From Aplysia californica (Eukaryota > Mollusca > Gastropoda > Aplysiida > Aplysiidae): a DNA stretch of 64,000 nt. The stretch's first letter is position 1. Each line of letters opens with the position of its first letter. Below the pieces are notes generated by a model that saw only the letters and a list, made by a program, of their open reading frames with translations, was not told where the DNA came from and made no database searches. The DNA is taken from NCBI RefSeq assembly GCF_000002075.1, contig NW_004797280.1, positions 47,627 to 111,626 on the forward strand, in the 5' to 3' direction. Shown here piece after piece: positions 1 to 11,600 of this stretch. Position numbers and translations under genes: made by a program.

Positions 1-45
1 ACACACAAACACGCACTCACTCACACACACACATACAAACACACA

Positions 46-90
<45 letters not shown>
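1..90. repeat. AC microsatellite
   Basis: Slightly imperfect (AC)n from the window edge to position 90. Confidence 0.97.
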
Positions 91-92
<2 letters not shown>

Positions 93-1070
93 GCTTACTC
101 TCTGCTGACCGCTCACCTCATGAAGCTTCTGGTCACCTCCAAGCGTTTTGAATTTATAAGGTGTAAACTTCTCAGCTTATACCTTTATTTTGACTAACAT
201 GAAATGGATTGCGCAATGTTTCCTTCCATCCCAAGGAGCTTAAGAACTCCTTGTTCTACCTCCAACATTATAACAACGTCCAACCAAAGATCGTGTAGTA
301 GAGGATCTTTAATCCAACTCCCAATTCTGAGTGGCCATTTTTATTTCCAGGTTCTTCGGAAACGGGAACGAAGAGCAAGAAGATTAAAAGAAAAAAAAAA
401 AAAGAAGAGAAAAGAGAAACTATTGTTTGTTTAACAATAAGACTGGTGTGTTTTCAGACCTACAAGATTGACCGAGTTCGAATGAGTACCAGTCACATTG
501 CCTGCCATACAAATAAGGAAGCCTTTACTTTCAGACACCTGTGGCTATTATAAGACTTAGGCAACAGAGTGCCGTTAACTCTCAACGTCTGAGTTGTTAT
601 GTGGGGAGAGACAAAACTTATGCGACACAAAATAAATTGCAAAATTAATCTAGGCCTACCCCCACTCCCCGCGTCTTTTCCCTCCTTACATTCATTTTTA
701 CCTGGTTCTCTCCCCCCCTCCCCCTTCTTTTGCTTCAACCGATTCTCCCCTCCCCCTCCTTTTGCACACGCACTCACTTAAATCCCCCCGTTTGTGTAAA
801 AAGAATAACACACACAGGCAACTTGCAAGTAGCCTAACATTAACAAACAAACCCTGGTGGAAAAGAGCAAGTTACTGAGAGAAAAAAAAAGGTAGATCCA
901 GAATTCAAGACAGGCAAGATAAGACAAGTCAATTTGGCTATCGCCGAAAAGGGCGAGAAACGCTACTCTCTCAGACTCGTGACAGGCCCCACGCCACATG
1001 GTTTCGTGAGAAAAAAAGTGAGTAGCCTCCCTTGCATCTTTTTGACTAATCCGGGCATTTTCCTTACTGG
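91..1070. other. Upstream region, nothing recognised
   Basis: Short open frames on both strands lack homology or codon bias. Includes C/T-rich sequence at 655-765. Could contain the core promoter of HUWE1 near 900-1070; no TATA box is evident next to the TISU motif. Confidence 0.4.
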
Positions 1071-1094
1071 ACTCAAGATGGCGGCCGTCTGGAG
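1071..1094 (+). promoter_or_regulatory. HUWE1: Probable non-coding exon 1 end with YY1/TISU element and upstream ORF
   Basis: CAAGATGGCGGC at 1074-1085 matches the YY1 site/TISU consensus (SAASATGGCGGC) found at transcription starts of many housekeeping genes. It is followed by CTGGAG and a donor GTAAAG at 1095. Splicing to the acceptor before 8611 would make a 10-codon upstream ORF (MAAVWRHSAQ) that stops at 8624-8626, four bases before the HUWE1 start codon. The true transcription start and any intermediate non-coding exon cannot be fixed from sequence alone. Confidence 0.5.
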
Positions 1095-1847
1095 GTAAAG
1101 AGATGAATAATATTCAAGCATTTTCTTTGTACTTTTTACGGTTATTTGGTCAGTTTGGTCACAGGATGTCAATAGTGGCTTAACAATAAGTATTTACCAG
1201 ATCTCTTTATGTCGTTCAATTATTGTCAGCTGTCCAATATTCTGCAAAAATCGCTGCATTCAGTGGTGACATCATCATTTTTTTCTACCCCGTCGTCATA
1301 GCTCAAACTCACACTCATTACGATTACCTTGCTTTTGCCTCCGCTATACAGTTTACAGACTGTTGACTGACCAGATAGTTTCACTTTCTGTAGTGTTGGT
1401 GTTTGGCTGTACGCCGTTATTACTAACTGTATATTGGATATTTCATGATGACAGTATGTCAGGATTGAAGTCACAGTAGGATGCTGGTTTTGCCTTGTTT
1501 TTGACAAGATTTTCTTAGTATTTTTGACTTGTTTGTTGTATTAGTGTGCAGTAGCCTGCTAAGTAGTGTAGATCTCTAGCCATGTTGTGTCCGATTGTTT
1601 AGTTTCTTTAGCTCAATGAAACATTGTGTTGGGCTGTAACTAACTTACTTTGCCTGTTAGTAAGGTCACTGAACGATGTGAAAGTGTAGAGAGGCTAGAA
1701 AACATTTTTGGAGGGCATCATGTCTACTGTCAGAACAGCTGAGCTGAGGCTGAGTGCAAAAGGCAGTCACAAGTCTAACAATGTCCACATGACATGATAC
1801 CACCGCCTTTTTAGTGTTTATTTGTAATTCATTTAATCTAGCTTCTT

Positions 1848-1910
1848 TTGGCGCGCTCATATGACCTTAGCAGTTGCGAGCGCGGTAAAACCTATACATA
1901 CATACATAGC
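1848..1910 (+). mobile_element. SINE family 1, 3' tail fragment
   Basis: GCGCTCATATGACC and CAGTTGCGAGCGCGGTAAAA match the tail of the full SINE at 19025. Confidence 0.6.
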
Positions 1911-1945
1911 TTCTTTTACAAAAAAATAAAAGGTAGATCTAGCGT

Positions 1946-2329
1946 TAATTGCCACCGAGTGACGCGGTGGCAATTGACAAAAATTGACTTTTTGTCAATT
2001 GCCACCGAGTGAAGCGGTGTCAAGTCTGAAAACAACATTATCTTTAGCATTATACATGAATGTGTGTCTAATGGGTCAATTTGTTCTCAACTTATTTCAT
2101 TGGACGAGCATCTAGTCTAGAGCTACGTAGCGTACGGTACCAACTTGGCGTGTTTTCAATGAGACGTAGGCCTAGATCTAGGTTAGCTTTAGCCTACACT
2201 TTGGTGTAGAACCAACACAGGCTATTCTAGAAGTAGATCTAGACTAGAAGGTCACAAACGCACACAAACTCAAGCAGAAATTCACGTTATATTGGGGAAC
2301 ATAAAATCAGGGGACGGGGGTCAGGAGAA

Positions 2330-2400
<71 letters not shown>

Positions 2401-2547
2401 GGACAGAGAGGCGAACGCACAACACTGAACTGAGCACTCGAGCAAGCTAGATCTACCCACCAACGCAAAAGAGCTCCAATTTACTCTGTGGCAATTACAA
2501 AAAGTCAATTTTTGTCAATTGCCACCGCGTCACTCGGTGGCAATTGA
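1946..2547. mobile_element. Foldback DNA element with ~65-bp terminal inverted repeats
   Basis: The left end (1946-2012) and the right end (2486-2547) are inverted copies. Each carries the palindrome ATTGCCACCG..CGGTGGCAAT and a second palindrome around TTTTTGTCAATT. The interior contains a CA microsatellite and no credible ORF. Confidence 0.65.
2331..2397. repeat. CA microsatellite
   Basis: Pure (AC)n of about 33 units inside the foldback element. Confidence 0.97.
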
Positions 2548-3192
2548 CACTACCAAAATATAAATCTAGACCAGACAACTTCAAACCTTTTACTAAACCT
2601 TATTAAATGTAGCCTACTAAAAGGCAGGCTAGGCTAGTTTGGGTATATTTTTATTTTTACACAACACATAAAGCTACAGCAAGCACCTCCTAGATCTAGC
2701 ACACCTCTATGTTTGGCCCAAATATAGATCTAGATCTAGATGACGTATGTCCGCCACCTATTTTTGTCACCTTCCAGGGCTTCCATCGCCAGTTGATTAG
2801 ATCTCACCGTGGTGGGCCCGCTTTGCCGCTTAGCCTATATTATTAGGGGAATTAGCGCACGATGGGCTACATTACTAGATATAGGTTTCATCGCTGACTG
2901 CTTCAGCTGCTATGTTCATAGCTGCCACTTTCCCGCTAAATAGCGGAAACTCCGCTTCATCTAGCTTTTCCCGCTACTTTCCTCCTTCCTCCGCTGGACC
3001 GCTCTCGGCCGCAAATTGCGATACTTTTTTTACACGCGGAAAACACCGAACCGGGAGAGAGACGAAAACGCAGCTTGCGCATGTCCGCCCGTAGCTTTCT
3101 ACTTCCGTTCTTCTAGGCCTTGCGTTAGTTTCACTTTGTTTATTGTGGAGCAACAAAGTGTCGATTGGGCATCGGGACGTTAGCGCGCCGAG

Positions 3193-3399
3193 TTGTCAAT
3201 GAAAACGGCGGAAATTCGAGAGAAATTGATGCTGAATGCAAAAATAAAAGGAGCTGAAATGAGAAAGAAGCTGCCGGTGCGACTTGAAAAGTTCATGAGA
3301 AAATTGAACAAACCGCTTGCTGCACTTTGCGTTTGGTGCGATAAAGAAATCGCGGCCCGCGGCACTCCTGTACAATTGCGGTCCCGTTTGTTTACATGA
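3193..3399 (+). other. Small ORF of unknown origin, 68 codons
   Basis: MKTAEIREKLMLNAKIKGAE begins a Lys/Arg-rich sequence ending near CVWCDKEIAARG, with a single Cys-x2-Cys. Not recognised. It may be a fragment of a transposon-encoded zinc-finger protein or chance; its 3' end lies in one arm of an inverted repeat. Confidence 0.2.
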
Positions 3400-3634
3400 G
3401 GGCCAGATTCTAGATCTATATTGTGGCTGTTGATGAAGTGAACACTGAATCTAGATCTAGATAACCTATCTCTAGATATAATCTAGATTTACACATATTT
3501 AGATATCTAGATTCTAGATCTAGAACTAGATTAGATAGCCTAGGCTATAATTTTAATTCAGGTTAGATCTACACTCTACAGAGGGACTACTAAGTTAAGT
3601 GCAAACGGGACTGCAGTTGTACAGGAGTGCTCAG
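3362..3634. repeat. Inverted repeat with ~30-bp arms
   Basis: GCACTCCTGTACAATTGCGG at 3362-3381 is inverted at 3603-3632 (CTGCAGTTGTACAGGAGTGC, few mismatches). The loop is about 210 bp and rich in TCTAGATCT. Confidence 0.6.
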
Positions 3635-3949
3635 TACAGCGGCAGAGGTGTTGCCTCCTTGATCCAATACTGCGCGCACTCTACATCGATGTACAAGTTT
3701 TAAGTTGAAAGAAATCTTTTTATAAGACACCAGCTTGCAACAAACACTGGATTTTTAGTCACCAAGTCTAAACTGTGTCAAATTGACTCAAATGCTTGAT
3801 AGTCTACTTAACTTAGTGCCTTTGTTGGGGTTTTTTGTTTGTTTTTTGTTATGTTGTTTTTTTTTTTTCAAATACATTTTAATTCAGTTGCCTATGGTTA
3901 ACAAATATGACAGTTTTCCCTTCCAAAACCATAGAGGCTAGATTTTCCA

Positions 3950-4580
3950 GTACGAAGTGGCTAGCCGTACTTAAGTACGTCTAGACTGAGAGTCTAGCCG
4001 TACTTAAGTACGGCTAGACTGCCAGTCTAGCCGTACTTAGATCTAGGTTTGGCCCTATCGACTCAAGCCTGTTAAGTACACAGGTCTCAGATCTAGATCT
4101 AGTAATTATTCAGGTTCAAATACATGCAAGTCAGTAAGGCACCTTTTGGTTTTGTCTGAAATACAAATACTTTAGGCATTGCAAACTAAAAATTTCATTT
4201 ACAATTCAGCCATCAATAATAAGTACGGCTAGACTGACAGTCTAGCCGTCCTTAAGTACGGCTAGCCTGGCTGTCTACCCGTACTTAAATACGGCAAGAC
4301 AAGAAGTCTAGCCGTACTTAAGTACGGCTAGACTGCCATCTAGCCGTACTTATCTTAGGCCCTATTGACATTAGAAAACAGGAGGTTTAAAATACATGCA
4401 CTGTCATTAAGGCACCTGGTTTCGTCTCAAATACAAATACTTTAGGTACTGCACACTAAAAATGTATATTTACAATTCAGAAGGCCTATTTTTTGTAAAT
4501 GGTGAGTCTAGCCATCATATTAAGAATAAGTACGGCTAGACTCGCAGTCTAGCCGTACTTAAGTACGGCTAGCCTCTTCC
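3950..4580. repeat. Palindrome field: TAGCCGTACTTAAGTACGGCTA repeats in a duplicated ~270-bp unit
   Basis: Three blocks of the 22-bp perfect palindrome and its halves lie near 3960-4035, 4220-4345 and 4530-4573. The spacers between them (from 4119 and 4391) are copies of each other, so this is a tandem duplication with palindromic borders. Confidence 0.75.
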
Positions 4581-7500
4581 TTTCCTGTATATAGCCTCTG
4601 GATCTCACTGGTTTTACTCCAGCCTTCGGAGAGCGCGCATCCGCCTTCGCATGAATTTCCTCCTTTTTTGAAATTCCTGAGTGGCAGCTATGATATCTAG
4701 ATCTAGGCTAGCCTCGAAACTAGATCAAAGATTTATGTCTGTCTACCTAGATCTAGATCTAGACCTAGGCGACAGATCTAGAAGAACCTATGTCTACCCT
4801 GAGCCAAGAGGGCGCAGAAACTCTCCGAAATCACAAAAGAGTTCCCCTTCCGGGTCTGTATACTTTCAAAATACTTTGTGACTTTGTTCCCGGTTACCGG
4901 GTCTGTATACACTCCCAAAAAAAACCCAAGAGAAGAGCTGACTATAGTATGTGTCACGTCGCGGTGGAATCAGGCGCTCGTCAGTTTTTAGGTATATATA
5001 TGGAATTACTGATATCATCTTAAAGTTTATTTGGCTTGCTTTCATAAAAAAATTAACCATCTATCTTTAGTAGAAGTCAAACTATTTGCAAGTGAAGGGG
5101 GTATGGGTAGCCTGGTTTCAGAGGTAAAAATCGAGAGAAAATGGCTGCCAAAGTTTGATGAATACTACTGGAGAGCCCTGAGAAACTGAAAACTTACATT
5201 TTTTTGGCCATTTGTCAAATGTTTTTCTGTAAAATCTACTCAGATTCAAGTGTTTTTAAATGGATATGAAAGTTGTTTAGCCGATAACCAAAAATTATTT
5301 AAAAATTTTAAAAACACACGGAAAATCCTCTTTTTCTTGAAGTTCATTATTTTGACGAGCACCTGATTTCATCACGCCACCTCACATATTATACACTTGA
5401 GTTTGGGACTTAAAGTAATACCCAGTTTGGAATGTTTTGTTCAGACTTGAGGGATTCAGGGGCAGTCTTCCAGGTCTTTTTTTTTCTTTTTTCGTTTATT
5501 CAGATAATATTAGGGAAAGGGACGGGTTAACCTTTTGGGAAATAGGTTAGGGTAAGTGTTACGCTACCCTAGAATGGTTGCCTTATTTCCTGAATCCATC
5601 AAATGCTAATAAAACATGCAGAGCTATAACTTCAGTAAGATTTGACCCTCAGATATCCCCGATAATGATTGCTTTCTGTACTTCTATTCTGTTTTACTGT
5701 AATTTTCTGCTTAAAAAATGGGAACATTATGCGTTTTTTCTTTCTCAAGAGCGCTACTGGTCAATACGAACGCAATAGTAAACAAGACTCCACTTGTGTA
5801 GAAGTCGCTTCAGTTCATGCTTTTCTCTGGTTTCAGCACCTCTTCGTCTTTACCTTGTTAAAGTCAAACATATAACGATTACACTGTCAACTTCAGCCAT
5901 ACAGTGGGTCACATAGGTGTATTTCGCCATGTTGAATCACTTCTTGCTTTTTTGTATTTTTCGTTTAACAGCTTGTTGGTTGATGGTTGGGCTGTTGTTA
6001 TAGCTAAGCATGTCGGTCTGAAAGCCCTTCAAAATAACTTTTTATAATAAGCCTGTTATGTTGGCATCGTGTTACAACTGAGATTGTTTTTTTTAGTGAG
6101 AACCAAAGTAGTTTTTCTGTGCTCAGGAATACAACATAATGAGCTGCGGTGAGAGAGCGGGTCATTTGCAGAGGTACATGATATTAGTCTTGCTACCATA
6201 GGGCACTTGCATCACACTCACATGAACGAATGCGCTCTAACCTTGCTTGTCTCGCCGTTTTTTGTGGTACAATATTACAATCAAATGAGCCGGGAGGAGG
6301 GTTTGCTATTGTTATCCTGACAGTTAATGTTGAATTACGGGTGAGCTGTTCTATTTTTTTATTCCCTTGACGAGATCAACTCATCCATAGTTGGCTGTAC
6401 ATTAAACTGCCATTTTGATTTTGAGCTTCTGATCTGTGTAATAATGTAAAAAAAAAAATGCTTCATAATCAAAACTTCACTTGATAAATTTTGTCATGAA
6501 GAGTAATATAATTGTTCAAGTATTGTACTTTTATTTTTTTGCTAGTTTTTTCACCATTATATGTTGGTTTTTAACATAATTTTGGTTCATTTTTGTGGAG
6601 TAATGATAAACTAAGGCATATAGATCAGTAAATTAGGACTGTGACACCAGTATTTGTTAACAAAAATTGCCAGTGAAGGATCAAAACAAATAAGATTACC
6701 ACAAATGTTCAGAACCTGGTGCAGAAAGAAAACACATTCTCTGAGGGTAGTGTTTGTGTTTGCTCTTGACTTGTGATTTGGCAGACTTTGATCCTGGTTT
6801 GTATTTAACTTGGTCCTGGTTTCTGTTCACCTTAGGACAGATGGGCAGAAAGTGTGTTCAACAAAATTGCAGACATTGAAAACTTTACAGTAATCGTCTT
6901 TGAGCTGGCATGGAAATAACCCACCATCCCATTGCTTTCTTTGCCTCGGGTTGCGATTCCCCATCTGAGAGGACCATTTCAACTGTTTGAAAAAATAACA
7001 AACAATAAGAGCTGACTGAAGCCTGATAATTTGTGGAGGGGGGGGGGGGGGGGGGGGGGTGTGTGCTTGCCAACCTGGCCTACACCGCCGACTAGTGGTA
7101 ATTATTGTGGGCGATGGGGATCACCCGCAAGTGACAGGTATTTTATTAAAAGCCCTGCAAAATTTTAGCCTCTTAAAAGTGGAAAAGGGCCACTGGCACT
7201 AAAAAGGGTTGACAAGGACTGTTGTAGATTTTATTTGACTTTTAGCCTTTGATCAGGCTCTTACTGAAAATCTATGAAAGTAAAAATTCCCACTGCAGTG
7301 GACAAGTTAAAAAAAACAAAAAAAAAAACAAATAACGCTTGATAGTTGATCACCGTTGTTGAAATTGGGTTACAATGCCAAGCATAAATATTATATTTAA
7401 TGGAGTGCTTATTGGCCCACAGGGGCATATATGATATCCCCTAGAACATTTCTTATTTGCCAACAAAATTGCGAGTTATCTCCCCTGTATTTAGTCTCCC

Positions 7501-7599
7501 CCGAATATATATATATATGCATGCAAAGTACACAGTATTATACTCAAATGCGGACAGTTTTACAAACATGCCATTACTGGTCGCGACTGTGCAATGCCC

Positions 7600-7942
7600 T
7601 GGTTTTTCTGGCTACGGTTGTTGTGTCTCGCTCAAGGACACACCCCAGTGATCACCAATCTTAACATAGTGTCACTGACATTTGCTGGACATGTTAGTCC
7701 GAATTCGCTAACCACGCTGTCATATGACCGCATGCAGTTGCGAGCGCCGTAAAAACCTTAACTAAAACTAAACATGCTCTGGTGTTGTTTGCTTCTTTCT
7801 TCCTATCAAGCATCTATTGTCTTTATCTCCCTTCTTTCTTTTTTGTGTTTGTTACTCTCTTGCAACACCTCTAAATCTTCGACACTTATTATCTTATTGT
7901 GTTGCAAGTGCCGTAATACTCTTACTAAAACTAAACTAACCG
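7600..7942 (+). mobile_element. Two SINE family 1 tails in tandem
   Basis: The first tail ends AGCGCCGTAAAAACC..ACTAAAACTAAA near 7770. A second copy follows at once, with CATCTATTGTCTTTATCTCC and ending AAGTGCCGTAATACTC..ACTAAAACTAAAC. Confidence 0.65.
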
Positions 7943-8610
7943 TTCTGTCACTGGAGCCCCTGGCTTTGATCTCATGCAAAAACTTACTGTGTGAGATTTT
8001 AAAAAACACCCTGAAAAAAACAACAGGATAAACATATGATTATACGTCAACTGGAACAACACAGAAATGTAATCAGGTGGATATTTTAACGTAAAGATGA
8101 TGACAGTCACATTCTCACATGACACCCAGTGACACACAAGGCAGCAGTAATAGGGATTGATTCTGTTCCCGATTTTTTTTTTCATGATAGGAAGGAAGAT
8201 GAAAACTCTCCCAAATTATTTTGGAACTACGCATCATGTCAAAGCGGCCCCAGTGCTTCACTCTAGGTCTCAGCTCCAAATAAGATTTTATCGTACTATT
8301 GTCCTACGAGTTCCTGAGCAATTAGTTAAGACCTCTTTTGTGATGGACTTGTTGACCTTAATGGGCAAAACGGTGAAGTCATGTTGAAAATACATGTATA
8401 AAAGAAAATGTAGATGTCTAAAATGAAATGTAAAATTTGTTAGAAAGGGGTGTTGCAGGCCATACATTTTTTAAAATCTGTGCATAACCAATTGAGGTGC
8501 AAACTTAATGGTGAAATAGCACTCATGACCTGTATGTAATTTAGATCGTCATCTTTTTGACATCCCTTGTAGTAAATGCTCACCTCTTTTTTTTTTCTTC
8601 TATTTTTCAG

Positions 8611-8675
8611 ACATTCGGCTCAGTAACAAAATGAAAGTTGACAGATCAAAGTTAAAAAAACCCTCCTCGGAGGTG
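8611..8675 (+). CDS. HUWE1: HUWE1 exon 2, start codon exon (aa 1-15)
   Basis: Acceptor TATTTTTCAG precedes 8611; 20 nt of 5' UTR lead to ATG at 8631 with A at -3. It encodes [15 protein letters not shown] and ends in phase 0 at donor GTAAGT (8676). The first ten residues match the invariant HUWE1 N-terminus. Confidence 0.95.
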
Positions 8676-11600
8676 GTAAGTAATTTTTTGTTTTGTTGGT
8701 GGAGTAATAGCTATGAATTAGACTTTTTAAATGCTTCAGCGAATGAAAAGTACTTGTGTAAATTTTTCTTATCTGGGGTGGATTGGAATTTGTTCAAAGG
8801 TTTTTCTGTTGTTCAAACTTGACTTTCAGCTGTGTAGTTTTAATTTATTTGAGCTTAGAAGCAAATTGAGGTAAGCACAACATTTAGAATTGTTTTTATT
8901 AATATAATTTACTGGTATAGAGTAATTTAGTTTTATTTTTGTCACACAGTACTGGTTGTAGCTCAATGGTTTTTCCAGTAGAATATATATGCTTACTGTA
9001 AGATTGAGCTGCGGAGTTTTAATTAAACTATATTATGGCAGATTTGAACTCTGTCCATTGGGAAAGGGATACTGGGGTGCAGTTATAGTGAGTACGGGTT
9101 CTTTTCAGATTCAGTTCATAGTTGTAGGTGTTATGTAGAGTATTTCTAGGTCGTGCAGTGATGATGGGACATTGTCGTCATTTAAGAAATGTTGCCAATT
9201 GTAAGCATAAATGCTTGTGTGCCGTACTATAATATAATGTCTTTGAAATGTGTATTTTACTTCTTTCCATTTCCATGTTTCAGCCTGCTGAGTGCAAGGT
9301 TCTAATAGACAAGCTCAGAGGCCTATCAGAGGATGACTTGTGCAGGGAATTGGGCGAGATCAAAGTTTGGACGTTTGGCAAGGTATGGCTGTTTTGTTAC
9401 TCAATTCATGTAAGGTCTTTCTATGGTAAGGGTCGCATGATGACAATCTGTGATGTGTCGTATATCCCGATTGGGGGGGGGGGGTATATGCTATCAAATG
9501 GTGCCAAGGGTTTTATTTCTAAAAATTGATTTTATGTGTCTATTATTATGGTGTTTGTTTGTTTGTTATTCTTGTACAGAAATGGGTGGCTTACAGCTGT
9601 TTTTTTTTTTTTCCTTCTCATTTTTCATGCTCAGTACATTGAAGAACAGATTTTAAGTAGGTCTTCATCCTGCTTTTATGTTTTCCCTCAGACTCTCTTC
9701 CTGAGAACAAGCTCACTTTCAGTAATTCCTGTTTTGAGGTCCACATGTGAACTTATGCTTACTATATTTTTTAACTGATGTGTTTAAAAAAAAATAGAAT
9801 CAGTGAATTTTGAAAAGCCAGGCATTAAAAAAAAAAAAAGTTTTGATAGATGATGTTCAGGCCTCTCCCCATTCAAACATCTTTTTGTTTCTAGGATTGG
9901 TGGTTTAAATAGAAAATAAATTTTGAACTTAATTTGCAGGAGTTGGTGGACATTTTTCCTCATTTAGTTACAGGTCCATATCATCTCGTGTTGTGCTTTT
10001 CTTCTGCTTTCCAGTGTGAGCTTTATCACTGGGCAGACATTCTGGATATATTTGATGCCATCTTGGAGAAATCTTGTGCCAAAGAAAATGAAAAGAAATG
10101 GACTCTCCATTGCGATCTGCCAAGCAATGTACAGGTGAGGATCAGTTTCACTATTTCATGGTTTGTTGTAAAACGTTAGTCTCCAGGCATTAGACTAGGA
10201 AAAGTAATTTTTAAGTGTCTTGCCTGGGGCTAAATTTTTTAAAACTTTGGGATTGGTATCTCAAATCATATTTTTTGTATGCCTCTGCTATCTGCATGAA
10301 GCTTATTTGGGACACATGTGTTGTATTGTTCAGAGTATGTGACTCTTATTACCATTCATTCGTCTTGTAAAAGGTACCACACTGAGGTTTTTTTTTTTTT
10401 TTCTTTTCAATAACATCCTATTGATATACTTGTGAATTCTACTGTATAGTGCATGACTATTTCAGTGCATCTAGAGTTCTTGCCAAAGTCTGAAAACGAA
10501 TATGAATTCTGCTGAAAGTGAATCACCGCGCAGACATTTGGCCTGGCAGACATTGTGTATACACAGCCTTTCTACCATTTGTCTCTTGGTCCCTGCTTTG
10601 TAGGAAGCTATTATCTCATATATTATGTATTAAATTAAAGGTTGTTCTCATGTGTTCCCCCCCTGCATATATAGCTCTAGCTGTTTTGTTGTTGAGGTGA
10701 CTCATCAGTTATAAGGTCGTTGGTGGTTGGCGGGTGCTCTGGTGTGGTTTGCTCCTTCTTTCCTATCAAACATCTATCTTCCTTATCTCCCCTTCTTCTT
10801 TTTTATGTTTGTTACTCTCTTGTAACGCCTCTAATCTTCTGGCACTCATATGACCTTATGCAGTTGCGAGCGCCGTAAAACCTCTACCAAAGCTAAAAAG
10901 TTATACGGTCATCTCTTCTTGCCCAGGGTAAAAAAAAACCCATCATTTTACAAAGGGGGAATCCCTGTCTACATCACCCTTATAACAGGGACCCCAAGAG
11001 AATGGATTAATTTACTCTATAAAGTGTGGTTAGCATTTGAATATTCCCCAAATCTATTTTAACATTAAATAACTATATTTTTTTTGCTTCTCCCTTCCAG
11101 CTGAAGAGACTGCTACTGGAGATATTGCGCTTCACAGCGCTGTTGATAGAGCACAGCTTCTCCAGGCACCTCTACAACTCGATGGACCACCTCACTACAT
11201 TACTGACCTCCTGTGACATGAGCACTGTACTCTACGTGCTGAATCTGCTCTATGTGTTCAGGTTGGTGGTCAATTGTTCGCAGTTTGATTACGTTTGGTC
11301 TCAAATTAATCCTTGTTGGTTTGTTTGGTCAGTTTTATGGCTGAATAGGAAGGTAGAGACTGAAGTTGAAGTTTTATACAACCGTTCAGATACTTTGTAA
11401 TCATTCTTTTTAATGGCGCTCATATGACCTTATGCAGTTGGCGAGCGCCGTAAAACCTCTACTAAATCAAAACTTTCTTTTTAAATGCAAGTGAATGGAT
11501 TAACTCTCACAAAGAAAAGTACAACATACACTGTTAACCTTCTAGATGAACCTCGGATAAGTTTGTTTTCATGAATCAAGACTCCCTGTTTTCGGTTCCA

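Larger units (their letters stand above)
1095..8610 (+). other. Intron 1 of HUWE1, repeat-rich, no coding exon seen
   Basis: Besides the elements listed, the stretch 2700-4760 is sprinkled with AGATCTAGATCT simple repeats. 4900-7000 and 8190-8600 show only AT-rich sequence. A run of 22 G lies at 7038-7059. Promoter-proximal enhancers may exist but leave no recognisable motif here. Confidence 0.6.

Noticed and set aside
204-434. 76-codon ORF upstream of exon 1
   Set aside because: No homology, ends in poly-Lys from an A-rich tract, no splice or promoter context.
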